Positions 43,030-51,000 of a stretch of 64,000 bases of DNA are shown here, one piece after another. The position numbers were made by a program, and so were the translations under genes. Origin of the DNA: TMP-86 sp964247385 (GTDB taxonomy: Bacteria; Pseudomonadota; Gammaproteobacteria; Steroidobacterales; Steroidobacteraceae); the NCBI GenBank assembly GCA_964247385.1, contig CAXTUB010000011.1, positions 1-64,000 on the forward strand. The letters are read 5' to 3'. Under the pieces are notes generated by a model. The model saw only the letters and a list, made by a program, of their open reading frames with translations. It was not told the DNA's origin and searched no databases. Positions within the stretch are counted from its first letter, which is position 1; the number at the start of each line of letters is the position of its first letter.

Positions 43030-43807
43030 GATACGCGTGCTGCGCGCCGAAAATCTGGCCGTCGAGCGGAATTCGCAGCCGATCTTGAGCGGTGTTTCGG
43101 CCGCGTTCGAGCGCGGCACGCTCACCGCCGTAGTCGGCCCGAACGGCGCCGGAAAATCCACTCTTCTTTCAGTGCTCGCCGGACTGACGAAGCCATCCGC
43201 CGGAATCCTCACTTGGGAGGGTCGACCCATCGCGCAGATCGCGCGACGGACATGGGCGCAGGCGCGGGCGTACCTGCCGCAGAATCCGCATGTTGATTGG
43301 CCGATCAGCGTGGAGCAGCTCGTGCGCCTGGGCCTGACTCCGAGCATGCCGGCGTTCGGCGCGCCGTCGGCGCAAGATGGCGCTGCGCTCGAGCGGACGC
43401 TCGCGGAGAGCGAGCTTACGAGCCTGCGGAGCCGCGCCGCCACGAGCTTGTCCGGGGGCGAGCTGGCCCGCGCCATGCTCGCACGCACCTTGGTCGGAGA
43501 TCCGCACGTGCTCATCGTCGATGAGCCGACGGCCGGGCTCGACCCGCGCCATGCATTCGAAGCCTGCGCGCGGCTTCGCCGTCACGCCCACGCGCAGCGC
43601 GTGGTCATTGTCGCCATGCACGATCTGGATCTGGCCGCGCGCTATGCAGACCAGTTCCTCGCGCTGCGCGCAGGACGCCTCATCGCCGCGGGCTCGGCGC
43701 GCGAAACGCTCAGCGAGCGTGTGCTCGAAACATTGTTCGATGTGCCCGCGCGGGTCGATTTCACCGACGGCGCCTGCGTGCGTTTCGTCGCACGCAGTCC
43801 CCGCTGA
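43016..43807 (+). CDS. btuD: Cobalamin ABC transporter ATP-binding protein
   Basis: BtuD powers the B12 importer. It has Walker A (VVGPNGAGKST), Q-loop (YLPQNPHVDW), signature (TSLSGGELARAML), Walker B (HVLIVDEPTAGLD) and the H-loop histidine (VAMHDLDLA). GTG 43016 gives 263 residues; GTG 43037 (VLRAENLAVE) is an alternative. Its stop at 43805-43807 directly abuts the stop of the convergent reductase gene with no spacer, leaving no room for a terminator outside coding DNA. Confidence 0.94.
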   Translation: MCSPEIRVLRAENLAVERNSQPILSGVSAAFERGTLTAVVGPNGAGKSTLLSVLAGLTKPSAGILTWEGRPIAQIARRTWAQARAYLPQNPHVDWPISVEQLVRLGLTPSMPAFGAPSAQDGAALERTLAESELTSLRSRAATSLSGGELARAMLARTLVGDPHVLIVDEPTAGLDPRHAFEACARLRRHAHAQRVVIVAMHDLDLAARYADQFLALRAGRLIAAGSARETLSERVLETLFDVPARVDFTDGACVRFVARSPR

Positions 43808-45028
43808 TTACTTCAGACTCTTCAGCTCGAATGCCGGATCGGCCGCTTGTTCCGGAGTCAGCGCAATGCCGGACGTGAGCAGGCGCCGCGCCTGGATGTG
43901 ATCACCCGGCCGATTGATGGAATCCGCCGCAATGAAGCGGTGGTCCTTGAAATAGAAAATCGAGAAGGCGTTGTCGGCAGCGCCGGCGCGTCGCACTTGT
44001 GTATCGAAGCCCGTGGGAATGCCGCACATCTGCAATTTCAAATCGTATTGATCCGACCAAAACCAAGGAATTTGAGAGTAATGGACCAGCATCCCGCACA
44101 GAGTCGCCGCCGCCGTGCGCGCCTGCTCCACGGCGTTGTGTACCGATTCCAGGCGCAGCCGGCGGCCGAGCAGGTTGTTGGGGTGATTCGTGCAATCTCC
44201 CGCGGCCACGATGTGTGCATCTTCCGTGCGCGCATATTCATCCACGGATATTCCCGCATCGCACGCAAGCCCCGCAGCGGCCGCGAGCTCGATGTTGGGC
44301 AGCACGCCAACGCCGACGATGGCGATGCGCGCGGGCAGAACTTCACCATCGTTGAACTCGATCCCTTGCAGACGGCCGCGCTCGAGAGCGAACCGGCGCA
44401 CTTGCCTGCCTAAATGGAAACGCACGCCGCGTTGCTCGTGATAATCCTGATAGAACGCCGAAACGGACGGTGATGAGACGCGGGCCATGATGCGGTCCAG
44501 CGCTTCGATCACCGTGACTTGCCGCTCGAGCTTGCGCAGGATTGCGGCGGTCTCGAGGCCGATGAAACCGCCGCCGATGATGGCCACGTGAGTTTCCTCG
44601 GCCAGACTTGCACGAATGGCTTCGACGTCGCGCAGTGTACGCAAATAAAAGACGCCGGCCGCTCCGTCGCCCGGCACGCCGATGGGACGCGCCCGGGCGC
44701 CGCGCGCGCGCGCCAGCCGGCTGTAGCTCACCGGCGCTGCGCCTTCCAATTGTACTTCCTGTCGAGTGCGATCGATGGCGGCGGCGCGATGCGCCAGCCG
44801 CACCTCGATCCGATGGCTTTCAAAGAATGCGGCCGGCCGCAACAATAATTTTTCTCTTGCGATCGTGCCTTGCAGGAACGCCTTGGAGAGTGGGGGGCGT
44901 TGATAAGGCAGGTGATCCTCATCGCTGATCAGCAGCAACGGTCCTTGGTAGCCGCGCGAGCGCACACCCGCCGCGATTTCGACCGCCGCCTGCCCTCCGC
45001 CGACCACGACGATTGGTGCCTCACTCAC
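43808..45028 (-). CDS. FAD-dependent NAD(P)H:ferredoxin reductase-type oxidoreductase
   Basis: This 406-residue flavoprotein resembles putidaredoxin/rhodocoxin reductases that pass electrons from NADH to a ferredoxin. It has an N-terminal FAD loop IVVVGGGQAAVEIAAGVR, the PYQRPPLSKAFL block, an NAD loop VAIIGGGFIGLETAA and a second FAD motif DAHIVAAGDCTNHPN, followed by the reductase C-terminal domain (WFWSDQYDLKLQMCG). No ferredoxin, P450 or dioxygenase gene is adjacent, so the acceptor is unknown. A perfect 14-base palindrome lies 31 bases upstream of the start. Confidence 0.88.
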   Translation of the reverse strand: MSEAPIVVVGGGQAAVEIAAGVRSRGYQGPLLLISDEDHLPYQRPPLSKAFLQGTIAREKLLLRPAAFFESHRIEVRLAHRAAAIDRTRQEVQLEGAAPVSYSRLARARGARARPIGVPGDGAAGVFYLRTLRDVEAIRASLAEETHVAIIGGGFIGLETAAILRKLERQVTVIEALDRIMARVSSPSVSAFYQDYHEQRGVRFHLGRQVRRFALERGRLQGIEFNDGEVLPARIAIVGVGVLPNIELAAAAGLACDAGISVDEYARTEDAHIVAAGDCTNHPNNLLGRRLRLESVHNAVEQARTAAATLCGMLVHYSQIPWFWSDQYDLKLQMCGIPTGFDTQVRRAGAADNAFSIFYFKDHRFIAADSINRPGDHIQARRLLTSGIALTPEQAADPAFELKSLK

Positions 45029-45058
45029 AGGCGCGGCGCGCTCATGTCAACTGCTGCG

Positions 45059-45072
45059 GCGAAAGCTTTCGC
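45059..45072. promoter_or_regulatory. Perfect 14-base palindrome upstream of the FAD reductase
   Basis: GCGAAAGCTTTCGC is fully self-complementary. It lies 31 bases upstream of the minus-strand reductase start in the 170-base divergent gap to lplT, which otherwise shows no obvious motif. It could be an operator or a small hairpin; no regulator can be named. Confidence 0.35.
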
Positions 45073-45198
45073 ATGAATTGATCGCGGGCCCCCGGAACGT
45101 GCCGTTGTTCGGTGCGGCATACTAGCGGCTTATGAAGCAGGTGAGAATTTTCGCGTGATTTCTCTGCGCATGAAACGCATCGCAACGCTGCGCCGCGC

Positions 45199-46407
45199 AT
45201 GCAGCCATTGACCATGCCCGTGCCGAGTGTGTGGTCGCGAGGCATGGTGGCCGTGCTGTCGGCGCAGTTTCTATCCGCTTTCGGCGACAACGCATTGTTG
45301 TTTGCCGCGCTGGCCCTGTTGCGGATCGACCGCTATCCCGGCTGGTCCGCGCCGTTGCTGCAGGAATTCTTCGTGGCCTCCTACGTGCTGCTCGCTCCCT
45401 TCGTCGGACCCTTCGCGGATTCGCGCTCCAAGGGCCAGGTCATGTTCTATGCGAACGGCCTGAAGATCCTCGGGTCGCTCGGCATGTTGGCGGGAGTCAA
45501 TCCATTCCTTGCCTACGGCCTGGTCGGCGTCGGCGCCGCCGCCTATTCGCCTGCCAAGTACGGCATCCTTTCAGAGCTCACTTCCACCGATTTGTTGGTG
45601 AAGGCGAATGGTCTGATGGAAGCATCGACGATTGCGGCCATCCTGTTGGGCGCCGTTGCCGGCGGCGTGCTGGCCGACTGGCACGTGCTCGGTGCGCTGG
45701 CCGTCGTAGCGGCATTTTATGCCGCGGCGGCGCTGTGCAACCTCGCCATTCCGTCGCTTCCCGCCGCGCGGCCCATGGACCGATGGTCGTTGCTGCAATC
45801 GATCCGAAATTTCAGCACTTCCACGCGCCGGCTTTTGCGCGTGCCGGATGCAGGGTTCAGCATCGCGGGCACTTCGCTGTTCTGGGGCATCGGCTCGACG
45901 CTGCGATTTCTTCTGGTCGCGTGGGTGCCGTTCGCGCTCGGCAACTCCACCAATCGCATGCCGGCTTTCTTGAATGCCGTGGTGGCGGTGGGCATCGTCG
46001 TGGGCGCTGCGTTCGCCGCACGTTTCGTGACGTTGAATACCGTCGCGCGCTCGCTGCCGGCGGGCGTGGTGCTGGGCGCCGCCGTATGCTTGCTCGCGGG
46101 AGTGAATTCCGAGCCCATGGCCTTTGTCGCCATGATCGTCATCGGCGCCTGCGGCGGATTTTTTGTGGTGCCGCTCAATGCCGTGCTGCAAGACCGAGGC
46201 CACCGCAGCGTAGGCTCAGGCAACGCCATCGCCATCCAGCACTTTTCTGAAAACGCATTGATGATTCTCATGTTGGGGCTGTACACCGTCGTTTCCCGCA
46301 ATGGCGCTCCCGTGAACGCCACGGCCGTGGGGTTCGGTGCGGCCCTGTCGCTTGCCATCGTGGTGCTCTGGGTGCATCGAGCTCGAGCGCCGGCGGCGAC
46401 GGCTTGA
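45199..46407 (+). CDS. lplT: Lysophospholipid transporter LplT (MFS)
   Basis: LplT flips lysophospholipids across the inner membrane for re-acylation. The 402-residue protein has about 12 helices, with the LplT-type N-terminus (MVAVLSAQFLSAFGDNALLFAALALL) and the segment AAYSPAKYGILSELTSTDLLVKANGLMEASTI. In many gammaproteobacteria it is next to or fused to aas, the acyltransferase; here aas is absent, with a pirin gene next on the same strand. Confidence 0.9.
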   Translation: MQPLTMPVPSVWSRGMVAVLSAQFLSAFGDNALLFAALALLRIDRYPGWSAPLLQEFFVASYVLLAPFVGPFADSRSKGQVMFYANGLKILGSLGMLAGVNPFLAYGLVGVGAAAYSPAKYGILSELTSTDLLVKANGLMEASTIAAILLGAVAGGVLADWHVLGALAVVAAFYAAAALCNLAIPSLPAARPMDRWSLLQSIRNFSTSTRRLLRVPDAGFSIAGTSLFWGIGSTLRFLLVAWVPFALGNSTNRMPAFLNAVVAVGIVVGAAFAARFVTLNTVARSLPAGVVLGAAVCLLAGVNSEPMAFVAMIVIGACGGFFVVPLNAVLQDRGHRSVGSGNAIAIQHFSENALMILMLGLYTVVSRNGAPVNATAVGFGAALSLAIVVLWVHRARAPAATA

Positions 46408-46471
46408 GCCTATTTCATTCGGCCGGCATGACCCCATGACGGGAGGCGTGCTGCGAAGTTGCCGTCCATGA

Positions 46472-46484
46472 TGACCTGAGGTCA
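46472..46484. promoter_or_regulatory. Palindromic operator candidate upstream of the pirin gene
   Basis: TGACCTGAGGTCA is a perfect 6-1-6 inverted repeat centred 31 bases upstream of the pirin ATG. It is the only strong dyad in the 101-base gap between lplT and the pirin gene. It could bind a dimeric repressor overlapping the promoter; no regulator gene is adjacent. Confidence 0.4.
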
Positions 46485-46508
46485 AGCCGACATTGCGAGG
46501 GTGCACAC

Positions 46509-47207
46509 ATGATCGAACGTAGACCTTTTTCGCTGCTCGGCGGGGCCGACCATGGCTGGCTCAAGGCCCGGCATCATTTTTCCTTTGCGAGCTATCAGGA
46601 TGATGCGCGCATGCATTGGGGCGCGTTGCGCGTGTGGAACGACGATGAGATTGCGCCGCAGACAGGCTTTCCGCCGCATCCGCATGCGGACATGGAAATC
46701 ATCACGTACGTGCGCGAAGGCGCCATCACGCACCGCGATTCTCTCGGCAATACCGGCCGTACCGGCGCGGGCGATGTGCAAGTCATGTCCGCCGGCAGCG
46801 GCATTCGTCACTCGGAACATAACTCCGAGGAGGTGACCACGCGCCTGTTCCAGATCTGGATCCTGCCCGATGCGCGCGGCGGTGAGCCTTCATGGGGCAT
46901 GCGGCCCTTTCCCAAGGAGGATCGATCCGGCCGATTCGTAACCTTGGCAAGCGGCTTCGATGCCGACGCCGATGCGCTGCGCATTCGCGCCAATGCTCGT
47001 GTGCTGGGTGCGGCGCTCAAGAAGGACGATGAGATCTGTTTGGATCTGGACGGCGCGCGGCACGCTTATCTCGTGCCGGCCAAGGGGAGCGTGCTCGTCA
47101 ATGACGTACAAATCGATGCGCGCGATGGCGCGGCCATGACGGACGTTGCGCGTTTACAGATCCGCGCATTGGAAGACGCCGAGCTCATTCTCGTCGATGC
47201 GGCGTGA
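46509..47207 (+). CDS. Pirin family protein (bicupin, YhhW-like)
   Basis: Pirins are iron-binding bicupins; bacterial YhhW-type members show quercetin 2,3-dioxygenase activity in vitro, with uncertain roles in vivo. The 232 residues hold the metal motif in the N-terminal cupin (HPHADMEIITYV with two histidines, and GIRHSEHNSEE with a further His and Glu). The second cupin (about 150-230) lacks metal ligands, as usual. GAGGG upstream is a plausible ribosome site. A 13-base palindrome lies just before it. Confidence 0.9.
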   Translation: MIERRPFSLLGGADHGWLKARHHFSFASYQDDARMHWGALRVWNDDEIAPQTGFPPHPHADMEIITYVREGAITHRDSLGNTGRTGAGDVQVMSAGSGIRHSEHNSEEVTTRLFQIWILPDARGGEPSWGMRPFPKEDRSGRFVTLASGFDADADALRIRANARVLGAALKKDDEICLDLDGARHAYLVPAKGSVLVNDVQIDARDGAAMTDVARLQIRALEDAELILVDAA

Positions 47208-47224
47208 GCCTCGCGCTCGCGCTC

Positions 47225-47836
47225 TCACATCCGCGCCGCTGCATATTCTTCCGGCGTATTGACATTATCGAGCGCCTGCGCATCGCGCAGCTCGAGCAGC
47301 GGCACGCCCTCGCGGATTAGAAATTTGCGCGGGCATGTGCCGCCGTTTGCATGAAAGCTCGCCAGGGACTGCTGCGAGCGAGGCTCCCAAATCGCGCAGA
47401 GCGGCTCGGGGAGCCCGTCGCGCGCGCTGCGGTAAGCCGTCGCTGCATGCTCGGGCTGGCGGCGCTCTGCCAACTCTCGTAACACGGCATCCGACAAGAA
47501 CGGCAAATCGCACGCGAGCACCAGCCATGCGCAGTGTGCATGCGCCTCGAGCGCAGAGAGAATTCCGACGATGGGGCCCGTGCCATCGATCGAATCCGCA
47601 ATCATGGAATAGCGGCTGCGCAGGCGGTCTTGCTTTTGCGAGGCTCGTACCGATACATGCACGGAGTCCACATGATGCGAAAGCAGAGAAACCGCACGCG
47701 CGAGCTGCGGCTCTCCGTCATATGCGAGCGCCGCCTTGTCCCGCTGCATTCGAGTGGACTTGCCGCCCGCCAGCACCAAGCCTCGCAAAGGCGGCCGCTG
47801 ACTGATCGGGCTCGCAGAGACAGAAACCGTGCTCAC
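47225..47836 (-). CDS. mobA: Molybdenum cofactor guanylyltransferase MobA
   Basis: MobA transfers GMP to molybdopterin to make the guanine dinucleotide form used by DMSO-reductase-family enzymes. The 203 residues carry the signature LVLAGGKSTRMQRDKAAL and the DLPFLSDAVLREL block with the magnesium aspartate. The GTG start (47834-47836) overlaps the moaC stop as GTGA. The presence of MobA together with the cytidylyltransferase MocA further along suggests both cofactor forms are made, although only an MCD-type enzyme is encoded nearby. Confidence 0.9.
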   Translation of the reverse strand: MSTVSVSASPISQRPPLRGLVLAGGKSTRMQRDKAALAYDGEPQLARAVSLLSHHVDSVHVSVRASQKQDRLRSRYSMIADSIDGTGPIVGILSALEAHAHCAWLVLACDLPFLSDAVLRELAERRQPEHAATAYRSARDGLPEPLCAIWEPRSQQSLASFHANGGTCPRKFLIREGVPLLELRDAQALDNVNTPEEYAAARM

Positions 47837-48333
47837 GTCGAGCCGCCACCGGCAGGCGGCTTAGCCTCTGCCGTGAACGAGCTCCGACCGCCGTCTTTGT
47901 GCACGAGCCGCGTGTCGCCAATGACGATCTCATGCGAAAGCGCCTTGCACATGTCGTAGATGGTCAGCGCGGCGATACTCGCGCCGACCAGTGCTTCCAT
48001 TTCCACGCCGGTCTTGTGATGCAAGGCCGCTTCGCAGCGAATGAAGGCCTCGTCAGCGCGCATCTCGATGTCGATTTTGCAGCTCTCGATATTCAATGGA
48101 TGGCAGAAGGGAATGAGCTCATGAGTGCGTTTTGCCGCCATGACGCCGGCGATCACCGCGGTATCGAACACGGCGCCCTTGGCGGAGCGCATGGCATGAG
48201 CCCGCAGGTATTGCGCGACGGCAGGCGGAAACCTCACGCATGATTCTGCAACCGCCGTGCGCCGCGTCACCTGCTTGCCGGCAATGTCGACCATCGTGGG
48301 CCGCGCCCCCTCATCAAGATGAGTCAGCTTCAT
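47833..48333 (-). CDS. moaC: Cyclic pyranopterin monophosphate synthase MoaC
   Basis: MoaC converts the MoaA product to cyclic pyranopterin monophosphate, completing the first stage of molybdopterin synthesis. All family blocks are present: MVDIAGKQVTRRTAVA, the HELIPFCHPL motif, GVEMEALVGASIAALTIYDMCKA and the terminal LVHKDGGRS. The length of 166 residues is standard. It sits 36 bases after moaA and overlaps mobA. Confidence 0.97.
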   Translation of the reverse strand: MKLTHLDEGARPTMVDIAGKQVTRRTAVAESCVRFPPAVAQYLRAHAMRSAKGAVFDTAVIAGVMAAKRTHELIPFCHPLNIESCKIDIEMRADEAFIRCEAALHHKTGVEMEALVGASIAALTIYDMCKALSHEIVIGDTRLVHKDGGRSSFTAEAKPPAGGGST

Positions 48334-48369
48334 GAGGCCGATGCGGTGTGAATAAAATGAGCCAAGTAT

Positions 48370-49446
48370 CTACCCGCCGATGTAATACATCTCGATTTTT
48401 GGATCGCGGCTCGATGCGCGCCGTTCGTCCTCGCGCTGCTCGCTGTATCGATCGATGCGTCGCTTCCAGCAGCCTTGAATCATGCCAAGCAGCGTCTCAT
48501 CGCTCGCATTCGAACGCAGGCTCGACCGCAAGTCCACGCCGTTGGATGCAAACAAGCACGTGAAGAGTTTGCCCTCCGAAGAGAGCCGCGCGCGATTGCA
48601 GTCTGCGCAAAATGCTTGGGTGACCGAGGCGATGAAGCCGATCTCGGCGCTTCCATCATCGAAGCGCCAATGGGTCGAGGTCTCTCCCATGCGTGTTGGC
48701 GGCGCGGCGTGCATGGGCCAGCGTTCGCGGCAGCGCTCGATGAGCTCGCGAGTGGGAACCACCTTTTCCCGATGCCAGCCATTGCGATTGCCCACATCCA
48801 TGAATTCGATGAGCCGCACGATGACCGGGCGGCCGCGGAAATGCTCGATCAGATCCAGTACGGTGTGATCGTTTACTCCACGCTCCACGACGGCGTTGAT
48901 CTTGACCGGCGAAAAGCCCGCGGCGATGGCCGCCTCGATGCCCTCGAGCACCTGCGGCACGCTTCCCAAGCCGCCGCTCATGCGCGCGAACACCTCGGTA
49001 TTCAACGAATCGAGACTGACCGTGACTCGATGCAGCCCATTGGACTTGAGCTCGATGGCGTGCTTCGCGAGCAGCATGCCGTTGGTGGTCAGCGCCAGCT
49101 CCTCGATGCCCGCCACGCCCGAAAGATCGCCGATGAGCTCGGGTAAATTCGTGCGCAACAGCGGCTCGCCCCCGGTCAAGCGGAGCTTGCGCACGCCCGA
49201 GGCTGCGAACAGGCGCACGAGCCGCACGATTTCGCCGAACGACAGTCGCTCGGTAGAATTCAGGAAGCGATAATGCTCGTGAAAGCGCTCTTTCGGCATG
49301 CAGTAGGTGCAGCGAAAGTTGCACCGATCCATGACCGAAATGCGAAGCTCGCGCAGAGGGCGGCCATAGGCATCGCCCAGCACGGGCCAGCGATTGAGTG
49401 GATGCACGGTTGCCGTGGTCTTCTGCTGAGACAATTGAACTATCAC
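48370..49446 (-). CDS. moaA: GTP 3',8-cyclase MoaA (radical SAM)
   Basis: MoaA rearranges GTP to 3',8-cyclo-GTP using two iron-sulfur clusters. The SAM cluster motif is RCNFRCTYC (C-x3-C-x2-C), the C-terminal substrate cluster is FCADCNRARLSSEGKLFTC, and the essential C-terminal GG is present (YYIGG). The product is 358 residues from GTG 49444-49446. The start lies only 20 bases from the divergent moeA start, so each promoter must overlap the opposite gene or be very compact. Confidence 0.97.
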   Translation of the reverse strand: MIVQLSQQKTTATVHPLNRWPVLGDAYGRPLRELRISVMDRCNFRCTYCMPKERFHEHYRFLNSTERLSFGEIVRLVRLFAASGVRKLRLTGGEPLLRTNLPELIGDLSGVAGIEELALTTNGMLLAKHAIELKSNGLHRVTVSLDSLNTEVFARMSGGLGSVPQVLEGIEAAIAAGFSPVKINAVVERGVNDHTVLDLIEHFRGRPVIVRLIEFMDVGNRNGWHREKVVPTRELIERCRERWPMHAAPPTRMGETSTHWRFDDGSAEIGFIASVTQAFCADCNRARLSSEGKLFTCLFASNGVDLRSSLRSNASDETLLGMIQGCWKRRIDRYSEQREDERRASSRDPKIEMYYIGG

Positions 49447-49466
49447 CCGGTGATTGCGAGGAATGC

Positions 49467-50675
49467 GTGGCGCTCATTGATTGTCTCGAAGCCGAGCGAT
49501 TGATTCAATCAGCCATGCCCCACACCTCGGTGGAGACGGTGCCGCTCGGTCAAGCCATCGGGCGGACTTTGCGCGAGCCCATCCGCGCCGAGCGCGATCT
49601 GCCGCCATTCGATCGCATCACCATGGATGGCATCGCGGTGCGAAGCGACACTGCGCTGGCACGGGCCATGCGCCAGTTCGAGCTGCAAGGGTGTCAAGCG
49701 GCAGGCGCCCGTCCGATGAGCCTTCGAAGCGCCGATCACGCCATCGAAGTGATGACCGGCGCATCGCTCCCGCTGGGCTGCGACTGCGTCGTGCCGGTCG
49801 AGCGTATTCGCGTGGCGCAAGGCCGCGCCGAGCTCGATGCGTCTGCGCAAATCGCCCCGTGGGCCAACATTCACCGGCGGGGAAGCGATGCGCGCGGCGA
49901 CGATGTGCTGCTGAGCGAGGGCATTACGCTCTCGGCCCCCGAGCTCGCCATTGTTGCTTCCGCCGGTGTTGCGCAGGTACGCGTCAGCCGGCAGCCCTCG
50001 ATCGGGATCTTGTCGACGGGTGATGAGCTCATCGAGCCCGGCGAGCCGATCGAGGATCATCAGGTACGCCGCTCGAACGGCTATGCCATCGAAGCTGCGC
50101 TGCGCGCCCGCGGATTTGCGCAGCTCGAAAGGCGTCATGCTCGAGATGCCAAAGCCGAGCTGCATGAGGCGATCGATCGAATGCTTGCGGTACACGATGT
50201 GCTCGTGGTGAGCGGCGGCATTTCGGCCGGGCAATTCGATCATGTTCCGGCGGTGCTGGCGGAGGCCGCGGTGCGGCCGGTTTTTCATCGGGTGGCGCAA
50301 CGGCCGGGCTTGCCGCTATGGTTTGGCGTGCGTCATGATGGCCGGGCCGTGTTCGGCTTACCGGGCAATCCGGTGTCGACTTTGATTTGCTTGACACGCT
50401 ATGTGTTGCCCGCCCTGGATACTTTCCTTCAGCATGCCGCAAGACCCCGCCAGACCGTTGCGCTCGAGCGCGCCGTCGAGGTCAAAGCGCCGCTGACTTT
50501 TTTTCTGCCGGCCGTCGTGCACACGGATGACTCGGCGCGGCTATGGGCTCGGCACCGCGCGACGAACACCTCAGGCGATTTCCTGAGCCTCGCCGGAACC
50601 CATGGGTTCATCGAGCTGCCGCGCGGTCCGCGTGTCATCGAGGCGGGGCAGTGCGCAAGATTTTTCCCCTGGTAG
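49467..50675 (+). CDS. moeA: Molybdopterin molybdenumtransferase MoeA
   Basis: MoeA inserts molybdate into adenylylated molybdopterin. The 402 residues show VPLGQAIGRTLREPI, the PFDRITMDGIAVR block, TGASLPLGCDCVVPVE, the GILSTGDELIEPGEPI segment with VVSGGISAGQFDHV and the FGLPGNPVSTLI active-site loop. I use GTG 49467 because GAGG (49458-49461) lies five bases upstream and the sequence from VALIDCLEAERLIQSA onward matches the family N-terminus. It heads the moeA-moaD-fusion-modABC series. Confidence 0.94.
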   Translation: MALIDCLEAERLIQSAMPHTSVETVPLGQAIGRTLREPIRAERDLPPFDRITMDGIAVRSDTALARAMRQFELQGCQAAGARPMSLRSADHAIEVMTGASLPLGCDCVVPVERIRVAQGRAELDASAQIAPWANIHRRGSDARGDDVLLSEGITLSAPELAIVASAGVAQVRVSRQPSIGILSTGDELIEPGEPIEDHQVRRSNGYAIEAALRARGFAQLERRHARDAKAELHEAIDRMLAVHDVLVVSGGISAGQFDHVPAVLAEAAVRPVFHRVAQRPGLPLWFGVRHDGRAVFGLPGNPVSTLICLTRYVLPALDTFLQHAARPRQTVALERAVEVKAPLTFFLPAVVHTDDSARLWARHRATNTSGDFLSLAGTHGFIELPRGPRVIEAGQCARFFPW

Positions 50676-50714
50676 CCGGTGCGGCGGAGCGCGTCGAGGG
50701 TGCTACATTGGGTC

Positions 50715-50981
50715 ATGCGCGAATCGCCTGAAAGGCCGCCGGTCGAAGTCACATTGCGTTTTTTTGCCTTGCTGCGCGAGCAACGGGGCTTGAGCGAGGA
50801 GCGGGTGCGCACGCAAGCCACGTCCGCACGGGGTTTGTACGACGAGCTGGCCGCGAGGCACGGTTTTTCGCTGCCCGGCGATCGCGTCGGCGTCGCCATC
50901 AACGGCGCGTTCGCGGCTTTGGATGCTGAGCTGCAGGCTGGCGACACCGTCGTCTTCATACCGCCGATCGCAGGCGGATGA
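50715..50981 (+). CDS. moaD: Molybdopterin synthase sulfur carrier subunit MoaD
   Basis: MoaD is a ubiquitin-like protein whose C-terminal glycine carries the thiocarboxylate sulfur used to make molybdopterin. The 88-residue protein has the beta-grasp pattern VTLRFFALLREQRGL, VGVAINGAFAALDAELQAGDTVVFIPP and the mandatory terminal GG (IAGG). The ATG at 50715 is the start giving the family N-terminus. The gene is followed 19 bases later by the fused MoaE-MoeB-rhodanese protein, its partner at every step. Confidence 0.94.
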   Translation: MRESPERPPVEVTLRFFALLREQRGLSEERVRTQATSARGLYDELAARHGFSLPGDRVGVAINGAFAALDAELQAGDTVVFIPPIAGG

Positions 50982-51000
50982 GCCGCGGAGCGCCGCTCGC

